From an uncultured Pseudanabaenaceae cyanobacterium (GTDB lineage: Bacteria > Cyanobacteriota > Cyanobacteriia > PCC-9006 > JAAUQQ01), in NCBI GenBank assembly GCA_938002085.1, contig CALLAT010000066.1, positions 59,473 through 123,472 on the forward strand: a stretch of DNA of 64,000 nucleotides, given 5' to 3'. Position numbers and translations under genes: made by a program. The first letter of the stretch is position 1; each line of letters begins with the position of its first letter. The notes beneath the pieces are model-generated. The model had not been told where the DNA came from, searched no databases, and saw nothing but the letters and a program-made list of their open reading frames with translations. Shown in pieces: positions 18,060-26,538 of the stretch.

Positions 18060-19295
18060 TCAGGCGACAGCAGGCTCAGTGCTAGCTTTCCAGCGGCTGA
18101 GCATTTGGTCATAGAGTTCACTAATGACTTGTCTTGCTTCATAAGGTTTCGCATCCTGAGTGCAGGCTGAGACCGGATATTGCTCCGGATGAATCAGAAT
18201 CTGCTCTATGGCTGTGGCTAGCACCTCGGGAGAGCGCTCGCTACAAACCAAACCGCTTTTTTCAGAGAGCAATTTAGGGGTCTCACCACAACGAGTCGTC
18301 ACTACTGGAGTACCGCAGGCAAGAGCCTCTAGAACGACCAGTGGTAGACCTTCGTAACGGCTACTCAATACACAAACCGATGCGCACTGGTGTAGACGGA
18401 TGAGCTCTGACTGCTGCACAGGACCCAGTAAAGATACTGAAGCACTAATACCGAGGCGATCTAACTCATTCCGCAATGGTTCCATCAATTCCCCATCTCC
18501 TGCGACTAGTAGATGAGGGCTGAGGTCGTTATTTTGCTGTTGTAACTTGGAAAATGCCTGAGCTAGTAACAGTGGGTCCTTCTGGGGATGAAGGCGGCCT
18601 GCAAATAGAATAAACTGTGTTCCTGGTTCCAATCCTAGTTCCTTAGCCAAACAATCCTGCTCAGCTGCAAGATTATCGCCTGTCAGAGGATGAAACAGCT
18701 CGCCATCTACAGTATTGCGAACTAGGGACACACGGTCTGCCATATCAGCATAGTTTGCCTTGTAAAAGTCCCTTGAATCGGAGTTACAAGAGAGAACATG
18801 GGAAAAGCGCTTCAGCAATTTACGTTCCAACGCCAGGTAAAGCTTCGGAACACGGCTCCAAAGCATCCCGCCCTGTTTTGAAGAACCACCATTCTTCAAC
18901 ATCTGACTGTGGATATCATTGTGAACAAACAAGGTTTGCTCTCCAGACCATCGGGAAGTAGCCAAACTTGGCTCCAAGCGATGGAAGTGCATGAAGTCAG
19001 AGGAAAGGTGCCGACCTAACAGAGACCAGGTGTATCTGAGAGTCGTTGGGATTAACTTGCGCCGGTTGTCATCTTCCATATAGAAGAGTGGCATAAACAT
19101 TACGTCACGACCCTTCAGAGAAAGGTTATGCCAGCACCTCAGCTTTAAGCTGGGGTCACTTGTTATACCGACGAAGCGGATACGGAAGCTATCCGGCGCA
19201 TACTTGATAAAAGAACTAATAATCGTTTGAATCCCACCAATGGTGGCATTCCAAGGATCATATTGATAAAAAATAGTCAGAACAGGCTTTCGCAT
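18060..19295 (-). CDS. Glycosyltransferase family 4
   Basis: 411 residues with a GT-B fold. N-terminal NATIGGIQTIISSFIKYAP is the nucleotide-sugar loop; the C-domain has FAGRLHPQKDPLLLAQAF and SSRYEGLPLVVLEALACG with the intact E-x7-E pair. It is the first gene of the leftward glycan operon and is followed after 12 bases by the GT4 at 16812-18047. The upstream 877-base region should contain the operon promoter. Substrate cannot be inferred. Confidence 0.87.
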   Translation of the reverse strand: MRKPVLTIFYQYDPWNATIGGIQTIISSFIKYAPDSFRIRFVGITSDPSLKLRCWHNLSLKGRDVMFMPLFYMEDDNRRKLIPTTLRYTWSLLGRHLSSDFMHFHRLEPSLATSRWSGEQTLFVHNDIHSQMLKNGGSSKQGGMLWSRVPKLYLALERKLLKRFSHVLSCNSDSRDFYKANYADMADRVSLVRNTVDGELFHPLTGDNLAAEQDCLAKELGLEPGTQFILFAGRLHPQKDPLLLAQAFSKLQQQNNDLSPHLLVAGDGELMEPLRNELDRLGISASVSLLGPVQQSELIRLHQCASVCVLSSRYEGLPLVVLEALACGTPVVTTRCGETPKLLSEKSGLVCSERSPEVLATAIEQILIHPEQYPVSACTQDAKPYEARQVISELYDQMLSRWKASTEPAVA

Positions 19296-20172
19296 TATTT
19301 AAGCAGTATTGCAGAGGACATATGCACTACTAGTTTGATTCCCTAACCCATAGAATTACTATTCCCGAGGGAGAGGTAATTTCCTTCATCGGAAGCATCT
19401 ATACATGAATCGATTCAGATTTGTGAAAGCTGAACCCGTTAGATGTATCCGCAATACTCTGACTCATTTGGATGCAGGAGCAGCTCGAAAGCCAGTCCTT
19501 GCATATGATTCTAGATTACGAATCTATTGTATAGAGCGTTGTCCGAGCTGCTGCTGGGTTGGATATAGACTTGACCTCCTCTTGAAAGGGGGGCTTAGAA
19601 GCATAATTTTTGTATAAAGTATTGCTCCCTGCAGAGGAAATTAAGGGACTAGAGGTGTGGCTGGATTTCGAATGTTGATGCTACGGGTTTATTTATACGG
19701 TCTTGCCTCAGTATTTCCCTGGATTCAGTCAGTGCCATTCTTTTGCTCTTTGAGGTTTTTAGGTTGCATTGCGGAGTGACGTAATGAGGGCCGAGGAGCA
19801 TGAATACACCGCTCAGGCCTATGCTGCAGAAGGCTTACAGCTTGTAGATGGCTGTTGGCAGGTGTTTAACTCTGGAGGCCTTATTCCGTATTTGTCCCCA
19901 CAAACTATTCCATCTCAATTTGATGAAGTCGTTAAGTTGTGGCAAAGCTCAGAAAATCTACTGACATCTAGGTGATACCACGGCTACTTTGAGTTCAGTC
20001 ACATACAGCCCAGGGTTTTGTAAGGTCGCAGCCGTTTCCCCTCATTCGGTTGCGTCTCCTGGCTACTCCTAGCGGTTCTCGCTAGCTCCTCATTGTGCAG
20101 TGCTGGTTTGGTCACCGGTAATGTCGCCCAGGGCTGGAATGACGATTGGGCAGTTGCATCTACATAATATTC
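19296..20172. other. Long intergenic region, promoter side of the leftward glycan operon
   Basis: 877 bases between divergent genes, with no gene I can support. A small hairpin (CTAGCG-GTTCT-CGCTAG, 20069-20085) is visible. Open frames at 19405-19617 and 19769-19975 are unconvincing. The region may hold promoters for the GT4 gene at 19295 and for the PEP-CTERM-like gene at 20173. Confidence 0.5.
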
Positions 20173-21039
20173 ATGGTTTTTCAATCTCTGCCTGGGCCGA
20201 CGGCGACAGCGTTGCAGGTGTCGGGCTGGTTCTTGACTGGGGTTGCGATCGCTTCAGGAATCGCGACTTCTTTGCCGGTTGAAACCAGAGCAGAAACGGT
20301 TTTAAGTGGCTTTGTCACGACGGGGGTAGACTTGCAGGGGGCTCAGGTTACTGCAAGCTTTCTGGGAGGAGGCTCTGAGACCCTGACTTGGCAGGCAACG
20401 GGTGAGACTTCTGGCGGTGTTGTTGGTCAGGGGTGGAGCTTAGGGCAACGCCTCGATAGCTTTAGCTATCCATGGTCATTGGACGTGGATGCGGAGGCTG
20501 TCATTTCTTCTCTATCTATTAATCTTTTGGCAGGTAATGCCCTGTTCGATGTAGAGGCTTCGGTTGCTCCAACTGTAAATACCCCCGGTTCGAAGGTCGG
20601 AGCGGCTTTTGCGGTTCAGCCAGGCTCGTTGCTTGGGGATGCTGTGGAGCCGAGTCGCGTTAGCTATGGAGCACCCATTGATATTTCCCAGGGAGACTTG
20701 TTTGCGGAGTTGCTCCTGGAGTGGGATCACGGATTGGGGAATGGTGGATTGGCGTTTATTGCAGATACGGATAGTGGGACTGTGGCTAATCCAGTTCGTT
20801 TAGTCAGTGCTCCGGTGGAGTCGCCCCAGGCGATCGCGATTCCTCTGGCTCCGTCGGATCGGGTGACGGTTCCCGAGACCATGCCGATTCCTCTATCCCC
20901 ACCGGATCGGGTGACGGTTGTGTCTCAGCCCCAGCCTGTGCCTGAAGCTGACTCTCTGTTAGCTTTCTGCGGTTTGGTCGGATTGCTAGGCATGCGGTCT
21001 GCTACTGCGATGTTTCGCAGAGCAGGGGAGAAAAAATGA
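20173..21039 (+). CDS. Secreted PEP-CTERM-like protein
   Basis: About 288 residues. An N-terminal hydrophobic segment (LQVSGWFLTGVAIASGIATS) followed by VETRAET fits a signal peptide. The C-terminus reads VPEADSLLAFCGLVGLLGMR and then a basic tail, the layout of a PEP-CTERM sorting signal with Ala in place of the second Pro. Such signals are cut by exosortase and are typical of proteins exported with exopolysaccharide; no exosortase gene is in this window. Before the tail, IPLAPSDRVTVPET and IPLSPPDRVTV form a tandem repeat. Upstream in-frame codons from 20146 are less likely. The ectodomain is of unknown function. Confidence 0.7.
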   Translation: MVFQSLPGPTATALQVSGWFLTGVAIASGIATSLPVETRAETVLSGFVTTGVDLQGAQVTASFLGGGSETLTWQATGETSGGVVGQGWSLGQRLDSFSYPWSLDVDAEAVISSLSINLLAGNALFDVEASVAPTVNTPGSKVGAAFAVQPGSLLGDAVEPSRVSYGAPIDISQGDLFAELLLEWDHGLGNGGLAFIADTDSGTVANPVRLVSAPVESPQAIAIPLAPSDRVTVPETMPIPLSPPDRVTVVSQPQPVPEADSLLAFCGLVGLLGMRSATAMFRRAGEKK

Positions 21040-21189
21040 GAAAGGACAGGGGGTTATTAAGGCCTGTCTAGAGTGGATTTTCGGCTTGAGGAGTCATCTC
21101 TGCGTGGCTAGCGATGCAGGGTGATAGATTTCTCTTTGCGCTAAGCCGATAAAGTGAGGATGGTTTTTCCATTGAAGGCCTCTTGAGTC

Positions 21190-21774
21190 ATGACGATCGC
21201 CGAAACAGCCGCTGCTGAGACAGCTGTCTTTCTCCAGTTTTTTGAAGCCTGCGTTGGGGCTTGGCAAACTGAACGCACTTATCACTATTTGCAGCATCGC
21301 GAGGTTGAGCGATCGCGCACGGAGTTTGCGGTTAAGCCGGTGAGCATTGACCTGAAGCGTAAAGTGCTGAGTGATAACGCCTACGATGAGCCCGCCGATG
21401 TGGATGCCTTGCCGGGATTTGAGCTGGGCTTCCACACGGTGTCGGAGACGGGGGAGGAGGTGAGCCAGGAGCTGCGGATGCTATTTGTGACTCATCGTTG
21501 TGAAGGAGGATTGCTGTATGGGGATTATTTGCGCGATCGCGCCTACACGGAAGCGCGTCCGATCATTTCTGACTTTCGCTTTGATCCCACGACTCGAGAA
21601 TTGCTGATGACGACTCGCTACACCAAGAGTGTCTCAGTTGATTCCATCACGCTTGTGAATCCGAATCTGCGCATTCGAAAAATCCTGAACTATCTACGTC
21701 CACCGGAAGGCCAGCCGCTTAAAGATGTCGCACTGGTTGGCTTTGGGGTAGAGCAAAAGGTTCAGTCGCTTTAA
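21190..21774 (+). CDS. CpcS/CpeS-family phycobilin lyase
   Basis: 194 residues. The N-terminal FFEACVGAWQTERTYHYLQ matches the family opening (F-F-x-x-S/C-x-G-x-W-x-x-x-R-T-x-H). RMLFVTHRCEGGLLYGDYLR and RIRKILNYLRPP also fit the lipocalin-like beta-barrel of CpcS/CpeS/CpcU proteins, which attach phycocyanobilin to a cysteine of phycobiliproteins in the cytoplasm. I cannot decide between the S and U subtypes. The gene stands alone, with no phycobilisome genes nearby in the window. It supports the organism being a phycobilisome-containing cyanobacterium. Confidence 0.8.
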   Translation: MTIAETAAAETAVFLQFFEACVGAWQTERTYHYLQHREVERSRTEFAVKPVSIDLKRKVLSDNAYDEPADVDALPGFELGFHTVSETGEEVSQELRMLFVTHRCEGGLLYGDYLRDRAYTEARPIISDFRFDPTTRELLMTTRYTKSVSVDSITLVNPNLRIRKILNYLRPPEGQPLKDVALVGFGVEQKVQSL

Positions 21775-21988
21775 AAGCTGGGCTACGGGGCTGTCAATAG
21801 GCCTGCCGTTCTGATTGCGCAATGTTACGGCTTCTCTAGGGCAGTCCTGGGATTATTGAGCTGTGTCCACATCTCCTAAGCGAAGGCGGTATTCTAGAGA
21901 GGGCTTATTTATTTAAGCTGTGCTGCTTTGAAGTGGCCTGTCTGCTGTTGATTGGCTGGCTGCCACCACCCTTTAATTGCTCTCGCCT

Positions 21989-22441
21989 ATGCCTTTCTTT
22001 TCCCACAGACCCAAAACCCTTTCTCTGGGGCCATTGGAGACGGAGATTCTAGAGATTATTTGGCAGCACAATGGTGCGACTGCCAAGCGAATCCATGAGC
22101 AAATCCTAGATAACCCCGACCGAGAGCTGACCTATGCATCGGTGAGTACGGTGCTGAACCGCCTGGTGGCGAAGGGGTGGTTGAGCCGCAAGAAGCATCG
22201 GCGAGCGTTTATTTGGCAACCCTGTCTATCCCAGCGAGAGGCTCAGGTGCTCCAGGCTCACCATCAGGTAAAGCAGCTTTTGGCTGTGGGAGATGCTGAA
22301 ATTGTGGCAGCGTTTGCCGATGAACTGGATAACGCTAGCTTGGACCGATTTGAGGCGATGGCCCAGCGTCTCAAGGCGGCTAGATTGCAGCGGGGAGATG
22401 ACCCTCATCAGACGGCTGGGGAGGGCCAGCCCAATGCATAG
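21989..22441 (+). CDS. BlaI/CopY-family repressor, PetR-like
   Basis: 150 residues with a winged-helix DNA-binding domain: LSLGPLETEILEIIWQHNGA, then ELTYASVSTVLNRLVAKGWL and RAFIWQPCLS, the BlaI/MecI/CopY signature. An upstream TTG (21977) adds four residues; the ATG at 21989 is preferred. The M56 peptidase gene overlaps its end by eight bases, the standard repressor plus membrane-protease arrangement. In Synechocystis such a pair (PetR/PetP) controls the copper-dependent plastocyanin/cytochrome c6 switch; orthology here is inference. No beta-lactamase or penicillin-binding-protein gene is nearby. Confidence 0.85.
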   Translation: MPFFSHRPKTLSLGPLETEILEIIWQHNGATAKRIHEQILDNPDRELTYASVSTVLNRLVAKGWLSRKKHRRAFIWQPCLSQREAQVLQAHHQVKQLLAVGDAEIVAAFADELDNASLDRFEAMAQRLKAARLQRGDDPHQTAGEGQPNA

Positions 22442-23315
22442 CTATCTCATTGTTCTGAGTTTGGCGGGGGCTGTGGCTCTGCGGTTGGGCTATGGGGGGA
22501 TGGCTGAGCGTTTGGAGCTGGCGGGGCGTGAAGCCTCTTGGTCCCGACGCTGGGCTGTGGCTCTGGGAGCTTTTCTGCTGCCGCCGTTGTTGATGTTAGC
22601 CACTGCGATCGCCATTTTGACGATGGGCCTCCATGGCTCCATGCTGGGTCATGGTGTGGGCCATTTAGGCTATGGAGTGGCTCTGGTCGTCTCGCTGTGG
22701 TTTTGTTCAGTCTTTGTCTGGCAGGCGAGCCATGCCCTGCGCTCCCGCTGGCACATTAGTCGCTTGCCCCTGACTCAAATCCAGGGCCTTGCTGCTCGCA
22801 GATTGGATAGCCAGTTGCCTTTTGCGGCGCGGGTTGGCTTTTGGAAACCGTCTTTGATAGTGAGCCAGGGCTTACAGGCGCTATTGAGTGATGCAGAAGT
22901 CGCTGCCGTTTTGCGCCATGAGCAGGCCCACCTCACTTACCGCGATACCTTCTGGTTTTTCTGGTTGGGCTGGATCAAGACTGCGACGGCTGGATTGCCG
23001 GGGACTGATTCTCTTTGGGCTGAATTGTTGCTGTTGCGCGAAATGCGAGCCGATCGCTGGGCAGCCCAAAGCTGTGATCCTTTACTGTTGGCTGAGTCTT
23101 TATTGAAAATGGCTCAGGCTGCGGTGCCTGTAGAGCCGGGTTGGGTGATGTTTGCTGAAGCTCACGAGTCCAATCGCCTGGAGCAGCGCATTGAGGCTTT
23201 ACTGGCCCCAGCTCAATCATCTCAGCAGGCTGATTCTGCTGTTTTTTGGGTGATTGTTAGCTTGGCGATCGCAACCTTGCCTCTGCTGACCAACCTTTTG
23301 CACAGTGCGACTTAA
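22434..23315 (+). CDS. M56-family membrane metallopeptidase, PetP/BlaR-like
   Basis: About 293 residues. N-terminal hydrophobic segments (about 30-55 and 65-95) precede a zinc peptidase domain with VAAVLRHEQAHLTYRD, an intact H-E-x-x-H. LLLLREMRADRWA supplies the third zinc ligand Glu. A last membrane helix lies near the C-terminus (FWVIVSLAIATLPLL). It starts inside the end of the BlaI-like gene (8-base overlap), so the two are coupled. The expected role is cleavage of the repressor after a signal, probably copper by analogy with PetP. There is no penicillin-sensor domain after the peptidase, unlike BlaR1/MecR1. Confidence 0.82.
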   Translation: MHSYLIVLSLAGAVALRLGYGGMAERLELAGREASWSRRWAVALGAFLLPPLLMLATAIAILTMGLHGSMLGHGVGHLGYGVALVVSLWFCSVFVWQASHALRSRWHISRLPLTQIQGLAARRLDSQLPFAARVGFWKPSLIVSQGLQALLSDAEVAAVLRHEQAHLTYRDTFWFFWLGWIKTATAGLPGTDSLWAELLLLREMRADRWAAQSCDPLLLAESLLKMAQAAVPVEPGWVMFAEAHESNRLEQRIEALLAPAQSSQQADSAVFWVIVSLAIATLPLLTNLLHSAT

Positions 23316-23376
23316 ATTGGCCTAGCCTTGTCATTAGATGCTTCAGGCGTTGTTCAGACTATAGTTTTGAGCCTCG

Positions 23377-24039
23377 TTAATCTGCCCATTTGCGGAGCAG
23401 GTTGGCGAGGCTTTTTGAGATCAGATCGAACTCATCGCCTTTGCCTGATTTTGTAAATAGCGATCGCCTTGCGGTATCTAAATCAAACAAAATCTCTCGC
23501 TCAGCCGGATCGCGAATTAAGCTTTGTACCCAGCCCACAGCCACTAGACGTTGTCCCGATGTCACCTCAGCCACACGATGCAGCGTGGAAGAGGGATAAA
23601 CAAAAACGGTATTTGAAGGGAGCTTATAACTCTGCTCGTCATCGGCCCCTTCGGTTACCAGCTCGCCTCCTTCGTATTCATCTGGAGCATTTAGGAAAAG
23701 CGTGAATGATAGATCTGCTCGATGGAGACCTGAGCCTCCCATCAGCGCATTGTCCGTATGGCGACCGTAGGACATTCCTGCTTGGTAACGACTAAAGAGT
23801 AATGAATGGATGCTGCGAGGTCTTGCCCCAGCTTGGAAGAGAGGGTGACGTAATAGAGCCTGCTCTACGGTTCGACGTAAATCTTGAGCGCTTTCTCGCT
23901 TAATTTGCTGGTTGTTTTTGACTTGTTTGGCATGCCAGCCAGCGGTAAGTTTGCCATCGATGAACTCTGCTTCGGTTAAGGCTTGGTTTACCTGGGTTAG
24001 TTCATCTGGGGCTAGCAGGTTAGGGATTTGGAATCGCAT
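23377..24039 (-). CDS. PKHD-type Fe(II)/2-oxoglutarate hydroxylase
   Basis: 220 residues when started at the ATG at 24039 (MRFQIPNLLAPDEL), which matches the family length of about 225; an upstream start at 24099 would add 20 atypical residues. The jelly-roll iron site is visible: YGRHTDNALMG (H-x-D), STLHRVAEV (distal His) and GQRLVAVGW (2-oxoglutarate Arg). Relatives are YbiX/PiuC proteins, often linked to iron uptake or iron limitation. It is convergent with the M56 peptidase gene. Substrate unknown. Confidence 0.87.
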   Translation of the reverse strand: MRFQIPNLLAPDELTQVNQALTEAEFIDGKLTAGWHAKQVKNNQQIKRESAQDLRRTVEQALLRHPLFQAGARPRSIHSLLFSRYQAGMSYGRHTDNALMGGSGLHRADLSFTLFLNAPDEYEGGELVTEGADDEQSYKLPSNTVFVYPSSTLHRVAEVTSGQRLVAVGWVQSLIRDPAEREILFDLDTARRSLFTKSGKGDEFDLISKSLANLLRKWAD

Positions 24040-24246
24040 TACGGACCATTGGTGAGAAGCCTTGACTAGGGCAGATTTATCACGAACCTGCCAGCCCATT
24101 TTATTGCATATGTCGCGTGGCTTTGTCTCACGCTAAATGACTCAAATCGTGGGGGGCATGGGCAAATGTTAGTTGAGTTTGTCCGAGTGAATTAGACAAT
24201 TTCTGCTGAAGCCTGTTTGAGGAGCCCCCACAGCATGAGGGGCAAC

Positions 24247-24281
24247 TAAAAAAAGAGACTGCTCCCGAAGGCTCAGTCTCT
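24247..24281 (-). terminator. Rho-independent terminator with TTCG loop
   Basis: On the minus strand the arms AGAGACTG and CAGTCTCT (24274-24281 and 24254-24261) close over a TTCG-containing loop and are followed by a run of seven T. It lies about 150 bases past the lipoprotein gene that ends at 24432. The rest of the 24040-24431 spacer shows nothing else. Confidence 0.8.
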
Positions 24282-24431
24282 CAAAGGAGATATTGCGCTG
24301 GTTTTGCCTCCGACAAGAAGAGGACTAGCTAATTCACTGATTGCAAGCCAACTCGTCTTAGCAGGCAAAAGATAATGACCCAACCCCCATCCCGAGGGAG
24401 AAATTATCCCAGCCTAATTAGATGAAGGGCT

Positions 24432-24656
24432 TTAGCCCTCACCGCCCTCACCGCCCTCACCGCCTTCGCCGCCTTCTTCGGTCGTTGCATCTTCGCCACC
24501 TTCTTCGGTCGCTTCAGCTTCAGGAGCAACTTCTTCAGTTGTTGCAGGAGCGGTTTCTTCGCCTGCTTCGGGAGTTGCAGAGGGGCCGCAAGCAACTAGG
24601 CCAGCAGCAAGACCAGCTGCGAGGAACAGTTCAACGGGCTTTAGTTTCTTTTGCAT
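24432..24656 (-). CDS. Small lipoprotein with acidic, Gly/Glu-repeat tail
   Basis: 74 residues. MQKKLKPVELFLAAGLAAG is followed by LVACGPS, a lipobox with Cys23 as the acylation site. The mature part is almost only Ala, Thr, Glu, Gly and Pro, and ends in a repeat of G-G-E units encoded by near-identical 9-base repeats (about 24436-24480). It is followed by a strong terminator. No domain is recognisable. The lipobox, the basic n-region and the terminator argue that it is a real gene; the repeat number may vary between strains. Confidence 0.7.
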   Translation of the reverse strand: MQKKLKPVELFLAAGLAAGLVACGPSATPEAGEETAPATTEEVAPEAEATEEGGEDATTEEGGEGGEGGEGGEG

Positions 24657-24777
24657 TGTTTTCTTGACTCACACCAATATTAAGCGGACTGCTTCATTGA
24701 AGCTTTGAGAGCCTATCGTCGATGACATGGCTTGTCAATGCACTTTTTGAATAGTCATTCGACTACCTAAAATGAGC

Positions 24778-24808
24778 AAAGGGGGCGGCTTCCACGGAAG
24801 TCGCCCCC
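24778..24808 (-). terminator. Terminator after the DUF1517 gene
   Basis: GGGGGCGGCTTCC (24781-24793) pairs with the arm ending at 24808 around a short loop (one G-T pair). On the minus strand it is followed by TTT. It is about 75 bases past the stop of the DUF1517 gene. Confidence 0.6.
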
Positions 24809-24883
24809 TATATCTAGTCACCCATGATTGATTCAACGTGATGATGCCGTTGGGGTGAGGCTCAGCACCATGATCATCTTGGA

Positions 24884-25822
24884 TTAAGCCACTAAACGAA
24901 GCTCAGGGTAGTCTGCCATGACTTCATCGGCTGTCAATACATCGCCTTCGGCTTGAGGCTCCCAGAGTAGCTCTACGCCGTAAAGCTCTTCGCTGGAGAT
25001 GGCTCCAGCGGTGCGAAGAGCCTGGCGAAGGTCGCTAGCGTTGTTGATCTGGGGGATGCTGAGCTTACCTTTAGAAGCAATGATCAGGGTTGCAACGATG
25101 TACTCGTTGTCTCCGGCGATATCTGCCAATGTCCCGTCTGCACCTAAGGTCTTGGCATCGCCATTGCGAAGCTGACCGTTAACGTTGGATAGGGTTTCAG
25201 CGGCCAGCTTGCTGCGAGCCTGGAGGGTGTAGCGGTTAAATACTGTTTCTGCTTGGGTCAGTTTGGTGACTTCACCGTCGGTGCTGCCGTAGGCCCAGAA
25301 CTCAGGGTGGCGTAGCAGGGCGAGAACGGATTCCTGGAGCAGGCCTGAAAGGCCTGCATTGGTGCTGGTGTCCGAGGTTCGGGCTACGCGGTTGAGGTCT
25401 GTTTGTAGCTCACGGGCAGAGGCCAATAGGCCGATTTGCACTTTAGCTACGGTGACGGTGGGGTTGGCGGTGCTAGAGAGTCCAGGTGTTGTTCCGTCGC
25501 CGCTAGCTGCCAGGTTGCGGAAGGTGTTGATCAAGAAGCTGGCGATCGCAAAGAAGATCAGCAGAGAGAACAATCCGCCGCCGCCGCCAAACATAAAGGG
25601 CAGCATAAAGAATCCGCCGCCACCGCCGTAGTAGCCACCGCCACGATAGCCACCGCTGTAGCCGCCGTAAGACCCACCACCGCTTCTAGGCATGGTGCGA
25701 GTGGGAGAGGGCGCTCGGAAACCACCGGCACGACCGCCGCTGCGGGCTGCAAAGGCTGGGCTGGCTTGGCTAAAGACTAGACCCGTGACTAGGGTCAGCA
25801 CCAATGCCCGTTTGGTGAACAT
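24884..25822 (-). CDS. DUF1517 family membrane protein
   Basis: About 312 residues starting MFTKRALVLTLVTGLVFSQA, a signal-peptide-like segment with ASPAFAA before the mature part. Next comes a low-complexity Gly/Tyr/Ser/Arg region (about 27-80), then a hydrophobic helix (LFSLLIFFAIASFLINTF), then a conserved helical/alpha-beta domain with LLRHPEFWAYGSTDGEV and NEYIVATLIIASKG. This order is typical of cyanobacterial and plastid DUF1517 proteins. The ATG at 25822 has an AAGAGG site nine bases upstream; an in-frame ATG at 25873 has none. Function unknown; probably membrane-anchored. Confidence 0.8.
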   Translation of the reverse strand: MFTKRALVLTLVTGLVFSQASPAFAARSGGRAGGFRAPSPTRTMPRSGGGSYGGYSGGYRGGGYYGGGGGFFMLPFMFGGGGGLFSLLIFFAIASFLINTFRNLAASGDGTTPGLSSTANPTVTVAKVQIGLLASARELQTDLNRVARTSDTSTNAGLSGLLQESVLALLRHPEFWAYGSTDGEVTKLTQAETVFNRYTLQARSKLAAETLSNVNGQLRNGDAKTLGADGTLADIAGDNEYIVATLIIASKGKLSIPQINNASDLRQALRTAGAISSEELYGVELLWEPQAEGDVLTADEVMADYPELRLVA

Positions 25823-26164
25823 TTTGAGGAACCTCTTAATTCCAGATTTAATCCGCTCAGACTGAATTTGCATGGTTACGTCTTTGGCCGCGCAGACAGC
25901 GGACTGTTTGATTGAAACGTCGTTGTATAGCCTTTATTTTAGCGGGTTGTGCTGGCTAGGCCAGTTGAGCACCCTACTTCTAAGCGTCGGTTCTCCACAC
26001 CAGAGGGCAAGGTTCTACGGCTGCTCTTGGAATTGTTCTCGGTTCTTAAAACAAGCTAAAAATTTTGGTTTCGAGATCAAGAAAGACTCGCTGGAGCAAG
26101 ACGCTGGGTCATGGCTGCGAGCGAGTCTGGGTTAAACGCGAGATTGAAGCTCGGGGTGGAGCGT

Positions 26165-26392
26165 TTAGCCACCACCGACGATGGTGACCACTTCGAGATT
26201 GTCGTCACTGGCAATGATGGTGCTGTCCCAATGTTGTCGATGCAGGATTTGACCGTTGTATTCCACGGCAACAAGTTTGGGATTCATACCCTGCTGTTCC
26301 AGAAACTGAGGCAGGGTCGTTGTCGGGGAGCAATGTTTTTCTTCGCCATTGACCATCAGGGTCAAGGTTGTAGCAGGCAGCGCGTCAGCCAT
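26165..26392 (-). CDS. thiS: Sulfur-carrier protein ThiS
   Basis: 75 residues with the ubiquitin-like ThiS fold: LTLMVNGEEKHCSPTTTL, VAVEYNGQILHRQHW and the C-terminal TIVGGG. The terminal Gly-Gly is adenylated and converted to thiocarboxylate to donate sulfur in thiazole synthesis. The sequence runs about ten residues longer at the N-terminus than minimal ThiS. It lies downstream of the ThiE gene on the same strand, with 146 bases and a large palindrome between them. One extra Gly follows the usual GG, which may need trimming or may be tolerated. Confidence 0.85.
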   Translation of the reverse strand: MADALPATTLTLMVNGEEKHCSPTTTLPQFLEQQGMNPKLVAVEYNGQILHRQHWDSTIIASDDNLEVVTIVGGG

Positions 26393-26474
26393 AGCAATAC
26401 AAATCGAGAGGTGTGATTTTCAACCTAACGCGGGGTGGGCCTCTACATCCGGTTCAGGTCACAACCCGAAATGC

Positions 26475-26506
26475 TTCAGGGGACATGCCATGGCATGTCC
26501 CCTGAA
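26475..26506. repeat. Perfect 32-bp palindrome between thiE and thiS
   Basis: The half TTCAGGGGACATGCCA (26475-26490) is followed directly by its exact reverse complement TGGCATGTCCCCTGAA (26491-26506). There is no loop. It lies 33 bases past the thiE stop and 83 bases before thiS on the minus strand. No U-run follows. It may act as a terminator or processing site in RNA, or as a protein-binding palindrome in DNA. Confidence 0.75.
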
Positions 26507-26538
26507 AAGCAATCTATCTGGAGCGTTGATTCACCGAT

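Noticed and set aside
19769-19975. Open frame of 68 codons (begins MRSDVMRAEEHEY)
   Set aside because: Composition is protein-like but I recognise no family, and no ribosome-binding site stands out. A homology search could rescue it.
24435-24480. Short tandem repeats as a CRISPR array
   Set aside because: Units are 9 bases, in frame and coding, without spacers.
25359-25780. Plus-strand open frames opposite the DUF1517 gene
   Set aside because: Shadows of the Gly-rich coding region on the minus strand; composition follows the complementary repeats.
26393-26475. Possible TPP riboswitch before thiS (sequence ACCTGAACCGGAT on the minus strand)
   Set aside because: It resembles the ACCTGATCCGGAT part of the TPP aptamer, but the CTGAGA element and the CGTAGGGA ending in the right places are missing. 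A covariance-model search would decide.
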